The position numbers were made by a program, and so were the translations under genes. Below the pieces are notes generated by a model, which was not told the DNA's origin, did not search any database, and was given only the letters and a program-made list of their open reading frames with translations. From NCBI GenBank assembly GCA_012845835.1, contig JABAKD010000006.1:5758318-5822317 (forward strand): DNA of 64,000 nucleotides. The letters run 5' to 3'. This stretch comes from Undaria pinnatifida. Lineage: Eukaryota > Sar > Phaeophyceae > Laminariales > Alariaceae. This document shows positions 1 to 11,856 of this stretch, one piece after another (the first letter of the stretch is position 1; each line of letters opens with the position of its first letter).

Positions 1-308
1 TGCCCTCACAATGGTATACGAAGGCTTTGATCAGACATTTATTTGCAGAAGGATCAAGACGCCCTTTAGATAGAGTGGAAGTTGGTTGTCGCCGCGAGCA
101 GCAGAACATCACCGGCAACGAGTCAGCGCGCAGAGGCGCTCGTCGAGTCATCAGGTTGGGTAGTTGTGAGGATCGCGTTTCTAATTATTAATTATTTTGA
201 TAAAGAGGACGGGAGTTTCTTGGCTACACACAAAAAAATTCAAAATTGCTCTTGTTTAGACTACAGGGTAAAACCTGTGTATAGTCTTTAGTCTAGACTA
301 TAATATAA

Positions 309-456
309 AATAAATACACTCCAGCTGTGAGATCGAAGATTTTTTCGAGACTCATCTTTGCAAGCTGTGTGTGATACTCCGATCGCGTGTATTACGGGTT
401 GTGATTGTGTGTCCTCATTAGATATTTAGGTCGGCGACTCCCCTTGCAACTACAGA
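309..456 (+). repeat. Dispersed repeat family R2, partial copy
   Basis: Shares the block 'acactccagctgtgagatcg', followed by the core 'gcaagctgtgtgtgatactc' and a tail about an ATAGGTCGGCGACTCCCC box, with copies near 0.83, 8.98, 29.69 and 56.43 kb. This copy stops before the poly-G segment. The family is not identified; no coding capacity is seen. Confidence 0.75.
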
Positions 457-823
457 GTTGAAACCACGTGACAATGAAGATATATGCGTCTAATCTTCTC
501 TTCGGATACCCGTTCATGGCCATAATTTCTCTAACTGGCACAGGTCACGGTGCCGAGGACGCAGCAATGATGTGGGCGTTGGGCTCAGCCGGTGCTTCGT
601 CAAAGTTCCCCTCCTCCCCCTGCAAGACTCTGGTTGGAAAGGGTCATCTTCTCTCGTGGGGGCTTGTAGCCACTTAGCCTTCCTCTTTGACGAACGGCAA
701 GACCTCAAAACGTACGTACGCGCGAAAGCGCTACGAAGCCGTGCTGCAAAGGCGCAGGCTGGTGTTGGTGCGGGGGGGTGTACGGGAGGTAGCCTAGATC
801 TGGTGCTCGTGAAACGTGATATA

Positions 824-1415
824 TTAGAAAAAATGAAAATACACTCCAGCTGTGAGATCGAAGATTTCGTCGAAACTCATCTTTGCAAGCTGTGTGTGAT
901 ACTCCGATCGCGCGCATTACGAGTTGTGTGTCCTCTTTAAGGATATAGGTCGGCGACTCCCCTTACAACTACAGTGTAGCTATCAGGGTCAACAGGATGA
1001 TTTTAGTCAGTCTGTGCGCGGAAACTATAAAACACGTTTCTGAGGGGGACAAAATCTGACAGCTGTGAAGGGAAAGGGGGCCTGGTTTTGACCAAAAGGG
1101 AGCGGGTTTGGAGGGGGGAGGGGGGGGGGGGGGGGGGGGGAGGGGGCAATTTGTGCATGTAAGCTATAAATCCTTTCGAGGGGATAAATCTGACGGTTTT
1201 GGCACCAGTATTTTATTGAGGGCGGGGGGGGGGCGTGTGGGGCAGCTCAATATGTGCCTGGAAACTATACATTATTTTGAGAGGATAAATGTGGCGGTTT
1301 TGGAAATAATACATCAGTTTATCATGTATATCCCGGGGTAAGTCGTACAATCAGTGAGTAAAGAGAGGGTGGAGTGTTCGAGGGGATGGGGTTGGGATGA
1401 GTTGGGGGGGAAGGT

Positions 1416-1451
<36 letters not shown>

Positions 1452-1460
1452 AGAGCTTTA
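824..1460 (+). repeat. Dispersed repeat family R2, long copy with poly-G tracts
   Basis: This is the longest copy of the family. After the conserved core it continues through a second block (cggaaactat... gtaagtcgtacaa... ggagtgttcgaggg) that recurs at 56.64-56.80 kb, and it ends in very long G homopolymers at about 1119-1140 and 1418-1450. Because both long copies end in G runs, the homopolymer seems to belong to the repeat. No protein is encoded. Confidence 0.7.
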
Positions 1461-2391
1461 GGTGAGGGGTTTGTTATACGTGTGGTGCTAGGTCTAGGCG
1501 ATGGTGCGGGTGATGGGGAAGAAGGGGGCGTTCGAGGCGGGGGGGGGGGGGGGGGACAGCGGCATGGATGGCTCTCGAAAGATAATGAGGTGATATCCTG
1601 TGCGTTAAGTGTTTATTAATGTGGCGGATTTCGATATATTTGGTGGGGCGTTTGAGTAAGGGAGAGCAAGAGGGGGGGGGGGGGGGGGGGGGGGAGATTT
1701 TTAGGAGTTTTAGGTCACAAATAATATTCAAATACACTTCGGCTGTGAGATCAACGTGATATATATGCCACCAACACGTGGAAATGCACTCTCGTCAAGG
1801 TTGTCATGGGCAGCATACACAGCAGTTGTTTCTGAGGGCAGATTATATTTTTTCTTCTGCTTGCGTTCCGTCCGGAGTGTATACTTTACTCTGGCAGCAG
1901 CAGCTGTTGTTGTGTGCTTCGAAACTTGGTACGCAGAGATCCAATTGTGAATCATCTTAAGTTTCCGTTTTCCTTGCATGCTTTTTTAACAGTGCACACA
2001 CATGGCGAGCTTCGACTTAATTTGGTTTCCTCGGCTGTGTTGTTTATTGCTGTTTTTTTATGCGAAACACCATAAACCGTTCTTCTGCGACTTTATAGCA
2101 CAGGTGGCATGAAGGCCGGCCCGTGTCTCGGCCTGTAAACGTGGATTGGTTGCCTCCAACAGGCCGCGGTACGGGCCGGCCCGCAAAAACGCGTGGGCCA
2201 TCACATGGGCCGGGTGGACTTGGGTCATCGTAGCAGCAACTGTGCATGTACATATATAGGTACACTATTATTTTTCACCTGGTATTTAACAGCTGATATT
2301 TATTGAGATAAATAATACTCCGGAGTACCAGGGTACATAATTGATAACCCCGTGCGAAAATATTTTGACAAGACAAAATTGTTGAATAGAG
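1461..2391. other. Intergenic stretch with poly-G tracts and an R2 fragment
   Basis: Contains G homopolymers near 1541-1556 and 1673-1694 and a short R2 fragment (acacttcggctgtgagatca) at about 1733-1753. The rest has no recognisable gene or repeat. Confidence 0.5.
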
Positions 2392-2585
2392 GACGCGTTC
2401 TACGATAAAGATGCAACACTTTTTTTGTTTAAGGTTCAACAGTTTGGGAGTTCAAGACCTCTCCCAAAAGCTGATTTTGGAGAAAAATAGAATCCCATGG
2501 CCTAAGACTAGGTGTAAAAACGATAATCAAAATAAACAAAAAATGGCCGATTTTCGACGATCTTGGGTTCAGGATCCGGCCTTTA
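2392..2585 (-). repeat. MITE-like repeat M1, copy with one terminus
   Basis: Begins with the M1 terminus GACGCGTTCTACGATAAAG. It then carries the internal M1 landmarks in minus orientation: a leucine-zipper-like AT block, 'ctcccaaaagctgatttt', 'cccatggcctaagact' and 'ttttcgacgatcttgggtt'. The far inverted terminus is missing. Confidence 0.7.
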
Positions 2586-2923
2586 AGAAAACAAAATCCC
2601 CAAAAAGTCCTACAGTATTCGTCCCCGCTTTGAAGATACTCTAGTTGACTAGTTGAGTCAACTCCCCGCTTTAAGAACACAAAAAATACCAGAAGCATAT
2701 GGTGCCCCGCAGATGGGAAAAATTGCGGGGGGGTCCATTTTTCCACCATGCATACGGGCTCCCCAAAAATTGATGTAGCACACCTGTACACTGCACCGAG
2801 AACGGTCTGCTGCTGCTGCTATGCTGGGTGTGGGTATGGCAAGATTCCTCCGATCTGCTGGCGGTTCGTCTGCTGCGGGCTTGAAGCCATGTGGCGAACC
2901 AACGTGCAAAATGAAGTCTAGTC

Positions 2924-3463
2924 ATGCCGCGAGTGTTGACGGACAACTTGTTGGTCGAGAGCGCCTCAGGCCTCAATGAAGATCAAATGCGGAGCGCAGT
3001 GAACACGTTGCTTCGTTTAGAGGACGATGAAAAGGTGTTAGGGGCAGAAGTAGAACTCGAGATGAAAGAGGTTACGAAGAATATTTCACGAGTACAAGTC
3101 GAAGACGACGTGTCCAGTGAAGAGGAAGGCGCTGACGGTGAGCAAGAGTCGCGCATGAAATCGACGATTTCAGAGGCCAAGTCCGCCTTCTCGTCTCGAA
3201 GTTATCCGCTCCTATTTTATAAAAGTATTTCAAAGACGTCAGCCGTGAGTTTGATGAATTTCGGGTCAATACTCATCTTTGCAAGCTGTGTTGTTGGTAC
3301 TTGTAATTTGTGCGCGAACGGAAGAGAGGGGGAGTACAGCGAAACGGCGTGCCTTCTTTCCAAGACTGTGCATTCGTTCACTCCTGAATCTCAAGTCAAG
3401 CGAAGAGCGAAGGAGGGGGGCGAGGTGCAGGCGACTCTTCGGGATATGTGGGCGGGGTGGTGA
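2924..3463 (+). CDS. Possible small gene or first exon, acidic protein (179 aa reading)
   Basis: An ATG in good context (gtcATGc) opens a 179-codon frame. The first ~88 residues look coding: mixed composition, heptad-like Leu/Val/Glu runs (residues 20-60) suggesting a short helix, then an acidic stretch rich in Ser/Glu/Asp (about 60-75). From about residue 90 the frame runs through dispersed repeat R3 (3214-3310), so the C-terminal half is probably not original: either the true exon ends before R3 or a repeat inserted into the gene. I recognise no family. There is no supported downstream exon. It could be a chance ORF. Confidence 0.3.
   Translation: MPRVLTDNLLVESASGLNEDQMRSAVNTLLRLEDDEKVLGAEVELEMKEVTKNISRVQVEDDVSSEEEGADGEQESRMKSTISEAKSAFSSRSYPLLFYKSISKTSAVSLMNFGSILIFASCVVGTCNLCANGREGEYSETACLLSKTVHSFTPESQVKRRAKEGGEVQATLRDMWAGW
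3214..3310 (+). repeat. Dispersed repeat family R3, short copy
   Basis: About 95 bp (aaagacgtcagccgtgagtt... through catctttgcaagctgtgttg) shared with 29.32-29.40 kb in minus orientation and 51.41-51.50 kb in plus orientation. The end 'tttgcaagctgtgt' is also present in R2, so R2 and R3 are probably related modules. Confidence 0.7.
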
Positions 3464-4099
3464 TTTTTTTAGGACAACTGCACTTTGGATATCCGCGTTC
3501 GTTGTTTGGTATTTTTCAGTTTGTCTTGGGTGAAGTCTCGTTCAGCTAAACTTGGTATAATTTGTTTTGTGTTTGCCTCGTTTTGACCTTTGGGAAAGAG
3601 TGGTGTGCTCTTTTTCGGTGTACTTTCCCGATTTTCACGCCTGGTGTTGTCTGCGTTACCGACGTTTTACTAAGTAGTGTCGTCCCAAGTGTGAGTGGTT
3701 TTGTTTGGTCTCCATGTAGCAGCTAGCCTGTCTGTGCCTGTTGTATCGTATCAGAGACCCAAAAACGGATGTGATGTTCACCGTGAGGACAACGCCTCAA
3801 CAATAATAAAAGCCTACAACAACACCAGTGCACTACCGTACACATTACACTATGTAGGTCGTGCTGCACCCCTTTCGGCGTTTCGGTGGGAGAGGGAAAT
3901 TTAAACGATGGTACATAATGCACGTATTGGAGTACAGCAGCAGTAGTTGCGGCCTTTAAATCACCTTGTGTCGTCGGTTTCAAACAGCACCGTTTCGTGG
4001 TCGCACTCCTGCTGCAAATGCGCGTCTTTTGACAAATGCTACGGCTACGTTGGCCCCGGGGACGGTGAGTTATTGGCCCTGGAATCTTAAAGACACTTC

Positions 4100-4180
4100 C
4101 CCGCGTTAACGACACTCGAAATGAAAAACGTGGTGTGTCTTTAGAGCGGGGTCAACTGTACCTCTATCGTAGCATGCGTC
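4100..4180 (+). repeat. MITE-like repeat M1, terminal fragment
   Basis: Only the right terminus is recognisable (cctctatcgtagcatgcgtc at 4161-4180). It matches the family terminus seen intact at 54.2, 57.5 and 63.3 kb. Confidence 0.5.
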
Positions 4181-4239
4181 ATCGTTAAAATATGCAAAAT
4201 ACAAGAGAAGCGTGCGAAACCGCGGTTTTTGTGCGGTTA

Positions 4240-4612
4240 TTCACACGGTGCACCGTAGGGAAAACACGGATGTACACGGTTTTCCCGCCGGGATTGGCCC
4301 GAACCATAGCGAAACCGTTCAACGGGGAACTGCACCGAACCGCACGGTAAGATTTGCTATATCTGAAAACCGTACAGAACCGCAAGCTAAGATTTGACTA
4401 TATCTGAAAACTGCACCGAACCGCGCAGTAGGATACATGAAAACACGGAACCGCACCGTTGCATTTACGATTTTTGAAAACCGCACAGAATCGCCCCGTA
4501 GGATTTTCTAATTGTCAAAACCGCACCGAACCGCACCTTAAGATTTCCACGTTCCTTAAACCGCACCGGTCCGGATCGTAGGATTTTTTATTTAAAAAAA
4601 CTGCACCTTGCA
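4240..4612. repeat. Degenerate ~45-bp minisatellite
   Basis: Six or more imperfect units built on aaaccgcaccgaaccgcac followed by a taagattt/taggattt block and an AT-rich spacer. Short frames on both strands here are by-products of the repeat. Confidence 0.75.
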
Positions 4613-7508
4613 CGGACGGGTAACCGTAAAGAGAACCCTGAAAACAGGCTGTGTTCTCACAATACGTCGCATACTCAAGTCCGAGGTCTCACAGGAAAGA
4701 CTCCAGTCTCTCTGGAGCTGAGGATTACCTCCATTTCTTAGCTGTATTATTTCAACAGAGCCCTGGACAGTTGTTACGAATCGTGAGAGAGCCGAGGCCA
4801 TGCCTCGGTTTCATTTATTTCCTGACTATATCCCGAACAGAAAACGCCATCCTATCATAAGAAAACCACCAATTACCTATCAGATAACTGCAGGGATTTC
4901 AAGGCCGAACCTTAACACTAGCCTACCGTGATGCGCCGCATATACATGCAGAAACATGGGAGACTCGAGGGTACTCCGGTTCAACGAACTAGAAGCTTTC
5001 AAATATAAGCTCCGACGAAATATTCGATCTTACAGCTGGAGGAGGGTATTTATTTTTAATATGTACTATTAATACATATGTAAACTAGACTAGTAGGGCT
5101 GGGCCCTGGTCCAGTATGCACTTCCAGTAGTACTGCACTGGCAACACTACTGCACTGGCTGAGGGGGGTGTCAGGGTGCCAGTACTTGGCTATCTACAAA
5201 CGTCATACGGTAACACCTATTTAACAGGGACAACCCATCAATATTCACGGCGTATGAGCAGAGGAGGAACCCAGATCAGCTAAATAGGGAAGGGAGAGCT
5301 CAAGAAACCTCCCAGGTATAACACAAACAAGATAACACGCGTTTTTTTTTTTTCGGCGGAGAATCCGAGGAAACTTGGAACGACATCGAATATCATATTA
5401 CATGGGTGTCGGATACCTACAGGCCTTTCGAGGCCGTATCTTAACAGGTGTGTGCATGAGCATTTCGGTCTCTCAGGCCGCGATTTCACAAATTGTACTA
5501 GCGATTCAGTATGTATGGTGAGAAATGCCACCTAGTGATGCCACCGCAGATCGACGCTGCTGTAAAGCAAAGATGTCGGTCGACCGACTTTTTGCCCCTC
5601 GTCCGACTGTCAAGCAGCAAACCCCTCGACAGATAGCGTCGAGAGTAGGAAACCAGGGCATATGTTTCAGTAACATATCCCATATGTTTCAAAAAACGCC
5701 TGACAAGTTCTCAGAAACCATCGGGGGGGGGTTCTCTCGGGCAGCTGCTCGCATGCCAAGATGCAAGCCATGTCAGCGACGGTGACATTGCGTTGTGTTG
5801 AGCGTCGTGCTCTGCCACTCTGCTGTCGTAATTGCTGTGAATTTACACGCTTGTACAGGGGTTTCCACGTAGATATGGATGCGATATCCCACACGGGGAT
5901 AGGGGATGTTTTGTCGAGACAGCCCATAACCCCTCGACACACAGCCTCGACATCTCGACCGCTCGCTGCCGACCGAAGGGGGGTTACCTGCTCCCGTTTT
6001 TCAATGCCGGATTTAAGGAGCCACCTTTACCGCGATTCTGGACTACTATTATATGGGATAGATAAAGTTTGGAAATCGAGGAGTTTGGTCTGTCCCCCGG
6101 TTTTTCCACTAATATGAGAGACGGAAAATATCAAAAACTGCCTAAACCACTGCTTTAGACCCTAACCCAAGACACTGACCCCAACCTCGACCTCAACCCT
6201 TCCCACCAGAGAACTTCGTCCGGGAAAAGTACGACAACTTTTTATTGGGTTGAACATTAAGTGGGCCCTGCATTAAACCTTGTACCTGGAACCTGGTAAA
6301 TCGAAATATTCCCCGATTTCCATACTATTATCATCCTAGATAATAATCTAGATGTATCGTAAAGGCCACAGGGATTTTGGCCACTTGCACGAAACGAGCG
6401 ATGCTGTATGATACCGCCACCCGACAAGTTGCGTTAGTCGACTTGTTCGGCGCAGCGCGGCTAATAACCATACACAGTTAATTGGGGATTCTTACCGAAA
6501 CGTTAGAGCAGCACGAAAGCCTGACTGAGAACCCAAGGAACGGGGGGGTCACGCGCGATAGAGATCATCTTATCCGCCTACCGTAGCCAAGGTCCATCGG
6601 GGGTTGTGGTATATAAAACGTACCGCCCGGTGTGATTATTCGTGTCGATATTTGTTACACCAGCCAGAATTTGTCATTTTGGAAGGTAAAACAAAAAAAA
6701 ACACTCGAGAGTGGTGTACGCCGGGGGCGTGGCATTCAAAGCGTGTACTTGTAGGGGAGGGGAGCACACAACAATAGGATAAATGAATTGTAAAAAGGTT
6801 AAAATAGAAGTAATAACTAAACAGCGTGTTGGGATCTCTGTGCGAATCGCGAAAATGACGTTTTTCTTCATTATTTTTTCATTTCTTGCTTGGTTTTGGT
6901 AACCCCCACCACACCATTGTTGAGTCTGCGTGAAGCCGTAACAAAGAAACTGCTGTGGGTAAGGTTTTGTTCTTATGCTCACACCTGAATATGGTGAAAA
7001 ACACAACTCGTCATGTACGGTATGCTACCAAAATATGAATGGATCCCAGCAGAGATACCTGCATATGGCATATTGTATGTAGGACCCTCTGTATTTCAGC
7101 ACACACGATCGAAGAGTGCAGTCCGAAGGATCGGCCATCGTGGGATTCGCTCAGCCAGCTAGGTGATACGTAAAGTACCGCCGGCTTGATAGCCTGTTTA
7201 CTACAGCCAGGTATATAACATGTCCTAACTCCACCATGCCCCGAAGCACAGACTGTTTTTCTCTAAACGGGAGTACGGTCCAAGGCAGAGAGATAACCAG
7301 CACCGACACACCAATCCAGAGAAAGGAAAAAATAATACACAAGCAAGGGGAGAGCCCGCGCGTACCTCGTGGCCCGTGGGGGTATTTGGTTGCGGAAACA
7401 CCTTGAATTAAGAGGCTGTGGTGTAGCAGCGGCGACACGATGCGCTCCTCTGGAGCATATACCCGCCGTGGCTTCCTGTGCTTGGAAGCCTAACGAAACC
7501 AAGTGTTC

Positions 7509-7540
<32 letters not shown>

Positions 7541-8142
7541 GGTTGTGCATACCCAACGTCGCGTGTTCTAGCTAGCAAATATCGTGCCTGGAAACACCAT
7601 CCCTTTGTCCGGTCCGCCAGAGGCAGAGGTCGCGGGGGTCGGGTCGTGAGTCGGGGAGCCCAGTAGCGATGGTGCCTGGAATCGACCACGTCCATACCTG
7701 TGGCCATTGGCATCATTATGGGCTGTCCCTACGTTCTGTGCTGTCCCCAGGATTGGCGATGGAGATGTGACTGGCGTGGCTATCCGGTAAATGTTCTCAG
7801 ATATCGAGTATAAGTTAGCTGAAACCGGCCTTGTTCCAATCCCGGATGCAGCTGAGTGGATCCCGATTTTGCCCGTCTAAGAAACGACGATAACATTAAT
7901 AGTATATGCGACACTTCAAAACAGTGGCAATTGTTACGGAGTGCTGTAGTATCATGGTACGTACGTATACAGATGAGTAAGGAATGCATGGGAAATGTGA
8001 TAAGACGTGAGTTTTTGCACGAACAGTATAAAATATATGCCATGCCCACGCTTCCTTAGATGATCGGCAGACGGCTGAAGTATGAATCTTGTGAAAGCAT
8101 TGCACATCCGACTGGGGTGTATTTTTTCATTTTTCAGCCGAG
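4613..8142. other. Intergenic stretch without a supported gene
   Basis: Contains short G runs (for example 7528-7540 next to a GT dinucleotide block) and a small duplicated 'actgcactggc' motif at about 5130-5160. All open frames are short, overlap on several strands and show no recognised domain or credible exon signals. Confidence 0.5.
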
Positions 8143-8218
<76 letters not shown>

Positions 8219-8220
8219 GG

Positions 8221-8285
<65 letters not shown>
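8143..8285. repeat. (TTG)n microsatellite, about 47 units
   Basis: Nearly perfect TTG array interrupted once (gtgg at about 8218-8221). It opens Val-, Cys- or Leu-only frames on the plus strand and Thr-only frames on the minus strand, none of which is a gene. Confidence 0.95.
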
Positions 8286-8975
8286 CTCACATTACCAATC
8301 AGTATTACGCATCAGGTATAATTGTCATTATTACCTGTACGTTTCTTCCTTTCTGTGTCATATTTCCGACACGAAACATGGAGTAATTGATGAGATGTCA
8401 CGAGCCATGACCGGGCCAATATGTCCCCGAGGCAATCTGTCATAGCTTCAAGAGAATAATGAATAATCGACAAAACCACCACCGAGAAAGGCGACAAATC
8501 GTGAACCTCAACGAGTGGTGACCGGGGCAACAGCCGCGCTCACGGCTGAAATGCGCTGTAACAGATCATACCATAGCGTACGCCGGCTGAGTCGATCAAA
8601 ATTATAATGGCGGTCGCAAGCCCGTATTTGCCACCAGTCAAGATACGGCAAGTGCCGCGACAAAGAAGCGAAACTACCGAAAACAGAGGGAGGATAGTCC
8701 AATATGGTGGCTGCACCGCCGTCACGGCAGATCTATGTATTAGTCTACTCTGATCGGAAAAAAAAAATGACAATACGAACGCAACACGTGGTTTCCCGAT
8801 ACGAGCCAAATTCGTACGTTCCAACCAAAATCGAATCGAATTCAATTAATAAATATTGAATGTTTTCGATTCAAACAACTCCGAATACGTGCTCAGAAAT
8901 GAACGACACATGAACAGGACCTACTGCAGTAGGCAGGTGCTGCTATTATAAAAATGAAAGTACTTCTTTATATTA

Positions 8976-9180
8976 AAAAAATGAAAATACACTCCAGCTG
9001 TGAGATCGAAGATTTTGTCGAAAATTCTATTTGCAAGCAGTGTTTGATACTCCGATCGCGCGTATTACGGGTTGTGCTTCCTCATTAAGGATATAGGTCG
9101 GCCACTCCCGTTGCAACTACAGACAGTGTAGCTATCAGGGTCAACAGGATGATGCCAGTCAGTCTGTGCGCGGAAACTAT
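8976..9180 (+). repeat. Dispersed repeat family R2, copy
   Basis: Full core and tail, including the block 'gctatcagggtcaacaggat' and 'cagtctgtgcgcggaaacta', without the poly-G extension. Confidence 0.8.
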
Positions 9181-9705
9181 GTGTCATGAACACACCACAG
9201 GGGATCGCACAGGAATACGATATTTTGAGTCAGGGACTCGTATGGAGGCATTTCGGGTAGATACATGCAAAAAAAACACCTGAAAGTAAGTAGAGTATGG
9301 CATCTGCAAACAAGATTCTTCCTTCGAATGTTGATAATAATATGCACCAAAGACCCAATAATACAGAGCTCTTAAGGTGCTGTTATTCCATTTCGGACTA
9401 AATAACCAACCACCCCAGGACGCACAAACAAAAAAATTCGACACCCACGTACTAGAACTTTTTTTTCGCCCTTCCAGAGGGGGGGGGGGGGGGGGGTACG
9501 AAGACCCCATCCCCCTATTACGCCACAGAATTTCCTATGCAAACAACCCATTCTAAATCCTGTAATAATAAAGGGGCGTGGGCGGTACATGGCAGCCACG
9601 CGCCCCCCTGGTCGCGCATCAGCAGCCTGTGTACCTGCTACGCACAGCGTAGAGCAACGGAGAAGAAGGGAGAGAACAAGGGAGAGTGGTCACAATGAGC
9701 ACGGG

Positions 9706-10202
9706 ATCTTCCTCCTCGCCCGAGCTCCCCTCCTCCGAGCCGTGTGACTCGTCTGAATCACCTGAGCCCCCCTTCTGCTGCGAGGTCTCGGTGCGTGCGA
9801 TGGGGGCTGGGACACTCTTCTTCCTAACCGCGACCTTTCGGCGTGGTGCGGGGGCTCCAGCAGTCCTACTCTTGCCCCTTCCCTTACGCTAACGCAATTT
9901 TCCCACCACCGCGTCCGTTTCCACCTTGCCTACTACGTTGCACCTCTCTTTAAAACTCACTGTGTTGGGATCTGACTTGCTCAGAGCCAAAGCAGAGGTA
10001 GAGCTAACGCAGAGGTATGCTTTTGTTGTAAATGGTAGACCACAAAGTACTCCCACACCCACACTTCAGGCTTGCTGAATATGCAATTCAACGGTACGTT
10101 GGTGCATGGTGTACAATCCGTGAAAATGGACACCGCTTTGAGGCCTAAGGCAACGACATTTCTTCGCGAGTCCAACTTGAGCGCGAGAGGACAGGTGGAG
10201 TG
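9706..10202 (+). repeat. Left arm of a large imperfect inverted repeat
   Basis: The reverse complement matches 10283-10772 over nearly the whole arm. Landmarks: 'tgtgttgggatctgac' at about 9960 pairs with 'gtcagatcccaacaca' at about 10500, and 'caacggtacgttggtgcatg' pairs with its complement in the other arm. Arms are about 490-497 bp around an ~80-bp loop. Both arms encode the same short basic-to-acidic peptide (read minus on this arm, plus on the other), with a one-base indel between them. Confidence 0.85.
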
Positions 10203-10282
10203 CATCTAAGATGCCGCGTTCCCCTTGCTGGCTTGTACAACCCAGGTTTTGCACTTGTCCCCGATCTCCCCGCCACAAAATC

Positions 10283-10772
10283 ACAGAGCACTCCACATGT
10301 CCTATCGCGCCCACGTTGGACTCGCGAAGAGGTTAACGTTGCGTTAGGCCTCAAAGCGTCGTCCACTTCCACGGACTATACACCATGCACCAACGTACCG
10401 TTGAAGTGCAAATTTTGCACGCCTGAAGTGTGGGTGTGAAAGTACTCTATGCTCTACCATCAATAACAAAAGCATACCTCTGCGTTGGCTCTGAGCACGT
10501 CAGATCCCAACACAGTGAGATTTAAAGAGAGCTACAACGTAGTAGACAAGGTGGAAAAGGACGCGGTGGCGGTAAAGTTGAGTTAGTGTATAGGAAGGGG
10601 GAAGGGTATGACTGCTAGAGCCCCCGCACCACGCCGAAAGGTCGCGCCTGGGAAGAAGAGTGTCCCAGCCCCCATCGCACGCACCGATACCTCGCAGCAG
10701 AAGGGGGGCTCAGGTGATTTTAGACAAGTCACACGGCTCGGAGGAGGGGATCTCGGGCGAGGAGGAAGACTC
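10283..10772 (-). repeat. Right arm of a large imperfect inverted repeat
   Basis: Mirror of the arm at 9706-10202. Its plus-strand reading continues into an Asp/Glu-rich frame and then directly into the (GGA)n array at 10.8 kb. The arms may derive from one acidic-tailed gene fragment duplicated head to head. Confidence 0.85.
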
Positions 10773-10807
10773 CGACAAGGATGACTTTGACGATGGGGGG
10801 GGATTCC

Positions 10808-11356
10808 GAGGATGAGGATGTGGATGAGGGGGGGGGGGGGGCGGAGGGGGGAGGGGAGGAGAGGAGGAGGAGGGGAGGAGAGGAGGAGGAGGAGAAGGAG
10901 GAGGAGAAGGAGGAGCAAAAGGAGGAGGAGAGAGAGGAGGAGGAGGAGGAGGAGGAGGAGGCGGAGGAGGAGGAGGAGGGAGGAGGAAGGAGGAGGAGGA
11001 GGAGGAGGAGAGGCGGAGGGGCGGGGAGGAGAGGAGGAGGAGGAGGAGGAAGGAGGAGGAGGAGGAGGAGGAGGAGGAGGAGGAGGAGGGAGGAGGAGGA
11101 GGAGGAGGAGGAGGAGGAGGAGGAGGAGGCGGAGGAGGAGGAGGAGGAGGAGGAGGAGGAGGAGGAGGAGGAGGAGGAGGAGGAGAGGAGGAGGAGGAGA
11201 GAGGAGGAGGAGGAGGAGAAGGAGGAGGAGGAGGTGGAGAAGGAGGAGGAGGAGGAGGAGGAGGAGGAGGAGGAGGAGGAAGAGGAGGAGGAGGAGGAGA
11301 GGAGGAGGAGGAGGAAGGAGGAGGAGGAGGAGGAGGAGGAGGAGGAGGAGGAGAGG
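10808..11356. repeat. (GGA)n-rich low-complexity array up to the gap
   Basis: Imperfect GGA/GGAG array of about 550 bp that runs straight into the N gap. The long poly-Glu, poly-Arg and (complementary) poly-Ser/Pro/Leu frames are trinucleotide artefacts. The gap probably exists because this array could not be assembled. Confidence 0.95.
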
Positions 11357-11856
11357 NNNNNNNNNNNNNNNNNNNNNNNNNNNNNNNNNNNNNNNNNNNN
11401 NNNNNNNNNNNNNNNNNNNNNNNNNNNNNNNNNNNNNNNNNNNNNNNNNNNNNNNNNNNNNNNNNNNNNNNNNNNNNNNNNNNNNNNNNNNNNNNNNNNN
11501 NNNNNNNNNNNNNNNNNNNNNNNNNNNNNNNNNNNNNNNNNNNNNNNNNNNNNNNNNNNNNNNNNNNNNNNNNNNNNNNNNNNNNNNNNNNNNNNNNNNN
11601 NNNNNNNNNNNNNNNNNNNNNNNNNNNNNNNNNNNNNNNNNNNNNNNNNNNNNNNNNNNNNNNNNNNNNNNNNNNNNNNNNNNNNNNNNNNNNNNNNNNN
11701 NNNNNNNNNNNNNNNNNNNNNNNNNNNNNNNNNNNNNNNNNNNNNNNNNNNNNNNNNNNNNNNNNNNNNNNNNNNNNNNNNNNNNNNNNNNNNNNNNNNN
11801 NNNNNNNNNNNNNNNNNNNNNNNNNNNNNNNNNNNNNNNNNNNNNNNNNNNNNNNN
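11357..11856. other. Assembly gap, 500 N
   Basis: Exactly 500 N, a conventional placeholder length, so the real size is unknown. Sequence on the two sides does not belong to one open frame. Confidence 1.

Noticed and set aside
8060..8445. ORFs of poly-Val, poly-Cys, poly-Leu and poly-Thr
   Set aside because: Products of the TTG microsatellite.
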